Made by a program: the position numbers and the translations under genes. From Alphaproteobacteria bacterium (GTDB lineage Bacteria > Pseudomonadota > Alphaproteobacteria > UBA8366): a DNA stretch of 64,000 nucleotides. Shown one piece after another: positions 63,544-64,000 of the stretch. Every line of letters starts with the position of its first letter. The stretch's first letter is position 1. Location of the stretch: contig JAJFJD010000040.1 in NCBI GenBank assembly GCA_021774335.1, positions 248,001 through 312,000 of the forward strand. Direction: 5' to 3'. Under the pieces are notes generated by a model. It made no database searches and was not told the DNA's origin. It was given only the letters and a program-made list of their open reading frames with translations.

Positions 63544-64000
63544 ATGGCCGACGACATCGATCCGATCCGTCTCGAACTCATCAAGAATTCTCTGGTGATG
63601 ATCTCGGACAACCTGATGGTGTCGGTGCTGCGCACGTCGCGCTCGACCCTGGTCAAGGCGAATATGGATTTTTCCGCGTCGATCTGCGACGCGGCGGGCA
63701 ACATGGTGGGGCAGGGGCTGGCGCTGCCGGGTCATTTGGGTGCCACGATGCCGGCGTTGCGGGGCTGTCTCGATTACTTCGAAGACGATTTCGAGCCGGG
63801 GGACATCTTCGCGAATAACGACCCGTATGCGGGGGGCAGTCACCTCAACGACATTTTCATGTTCAAGCCGGTTTTCCGAGATGGCCAGTGCATCTGTTTC
63901 CTCGGACTGATTCTGCATCATACGGACTTGGGTGGCCGCGTGGCGGGCGGTCAGGCGGCGGACAGCGACGAGATTTTCCAGGAAGGTCTACGCATTCCGC
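63544..64000 (+). CDS. Hydantoinase B/oxoprolinase family protein, N-terminal part (cut by window edge)
   Basis: The first 152 codons are present (MADDIDPIRLELIKNSLVMI). Typical HyuB/PxpB-large blocks: VSVLRTSRSTLVKANMDFSA, CDAAGNMVGQGLALPGHLGA, FEPGDIFANNDPYAGGSHLN and HHTDLGGRVAGGQAADS. The family hydrolyses 5-oxoproline, hydantoins or related rings with ATP. The HyuA partner would be expected next to it, beyond the window or upstream on another operon; none is visible in this window. Confidence 0.93.
   Translation, partial: MADDIDPIRLELIKNSLVMISDNLMVSVLRTSRSTLVKANMDFSASICDAAGNMVGQGLALPGHLGATMPALRGCLDYFEDDFEPGDIFANNDPYAGGSHLNDIFMFKPVFRDGQCICFLGLILHHTDLGGRVAGGQAADSDEIFQEGLRIP

Noticed and set aside
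1-64000. CRISPR arrays, insertion sequences, prophage, rRNA
   Set aside because: No regularly spaced repeats, transposase motifs, terminal inverted repeats or rRNA sequence were seen.

Overview
The window reads as a typical chromosomal stretch of a GC-rich (about 60% by eye) alphaproteobacterium, most likely a Rhodospirillales-type, possibly marine, heterotroph. This rests on gene order (glnE / AsmA-like DUF3971 protein / tyrS / anmK; cysE-iscR-cysteine desulfurases), an alphaproteobacterial-type elongator tRNA-Met, and a catabolic gene set (TauD dioxygenase, TTT/Bug binding protein, LLM flavoenzyme, HpaI aldolase, oxoprolinase/hydantoinase, acyl-CoA dehydrogenase). The taxonomic placement is inference. 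No insertion sequence, prophage, CRISPR array or rRNA gene was seen.

Layout. 1-7021: core genes glnE (cut by the window edge), a DUF3971/AsmA-like envelope protein, tyrS, anmK and an alpha/beta hydrolase. 7285-14229: a sulfur-mobilisation block, cysE, iscR, two tandem cysteine desulfurases, a [2Fe-2S] ferredoxin, tenA, a Gfo/Idh oxidoreductase and mnmA, with no Fe-S scaffold gene. 14355-21390: an FAD amine oxidase-like protein, tRNA-Met, a three-domain adenylation-carrier-thioesterase enzyme, and a TetR repressor facing an AhpD-like gene and a cytochrome P460 gene across a promoter with two strong palindromes. 21459-29419: a GST, a catabolic minus-strand group (hydratase, cupin, HpaI-type aldolase), a DHA2 exporter, a PxpA-like protein, a dienelactone hydrolase and an LLM flavoenzyme.

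29471-39067: a MscS-type channel, two tandem ATP-grasp ligases followed by a DHA2 exporter (a candidate small-molecule assembly and export unit), a cytochrome c, a GAF protein, and an ArnT-like glycosyltransferase with a PAP2 phosphatase (lipid A modification). 39958-46176: an amidohydrolase, a fumarase-superfamily lyase, two tandem Ldh-family dehydrogenases and an orphan TTT binding protein. 46416-52786: a cupin with a four-rhodanese protein, an aminotransferase, and a glycosyltransferase abutting an alkaline-phosphatase-superfamily hydrolase. 52928-64000: acyl-CoA dehydrogenase, an iron-ADH homologue lacking its metal ligands, TauD, GST, a thioredoxin-like protein, a selenoprotein, an SPFH/NfeD pair, a DUF2189 membrane protein, a hydratase, an atypical SDR and the start of a hydantoinase B/oxoprolinase.

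The most striking item is 58569-59087. Two apparently separate short reading frames are joined by an in-frame TGA at 58842-58844 that is followed by Gly-Ser-Cys-Thr-Ser-Cys. This matches the UGSC selenoprotein family, and a SECIS-like hairpin with a G-initial loop lies about 27 nt downstream. Automatic gene callers will normally split or truncate this gene.
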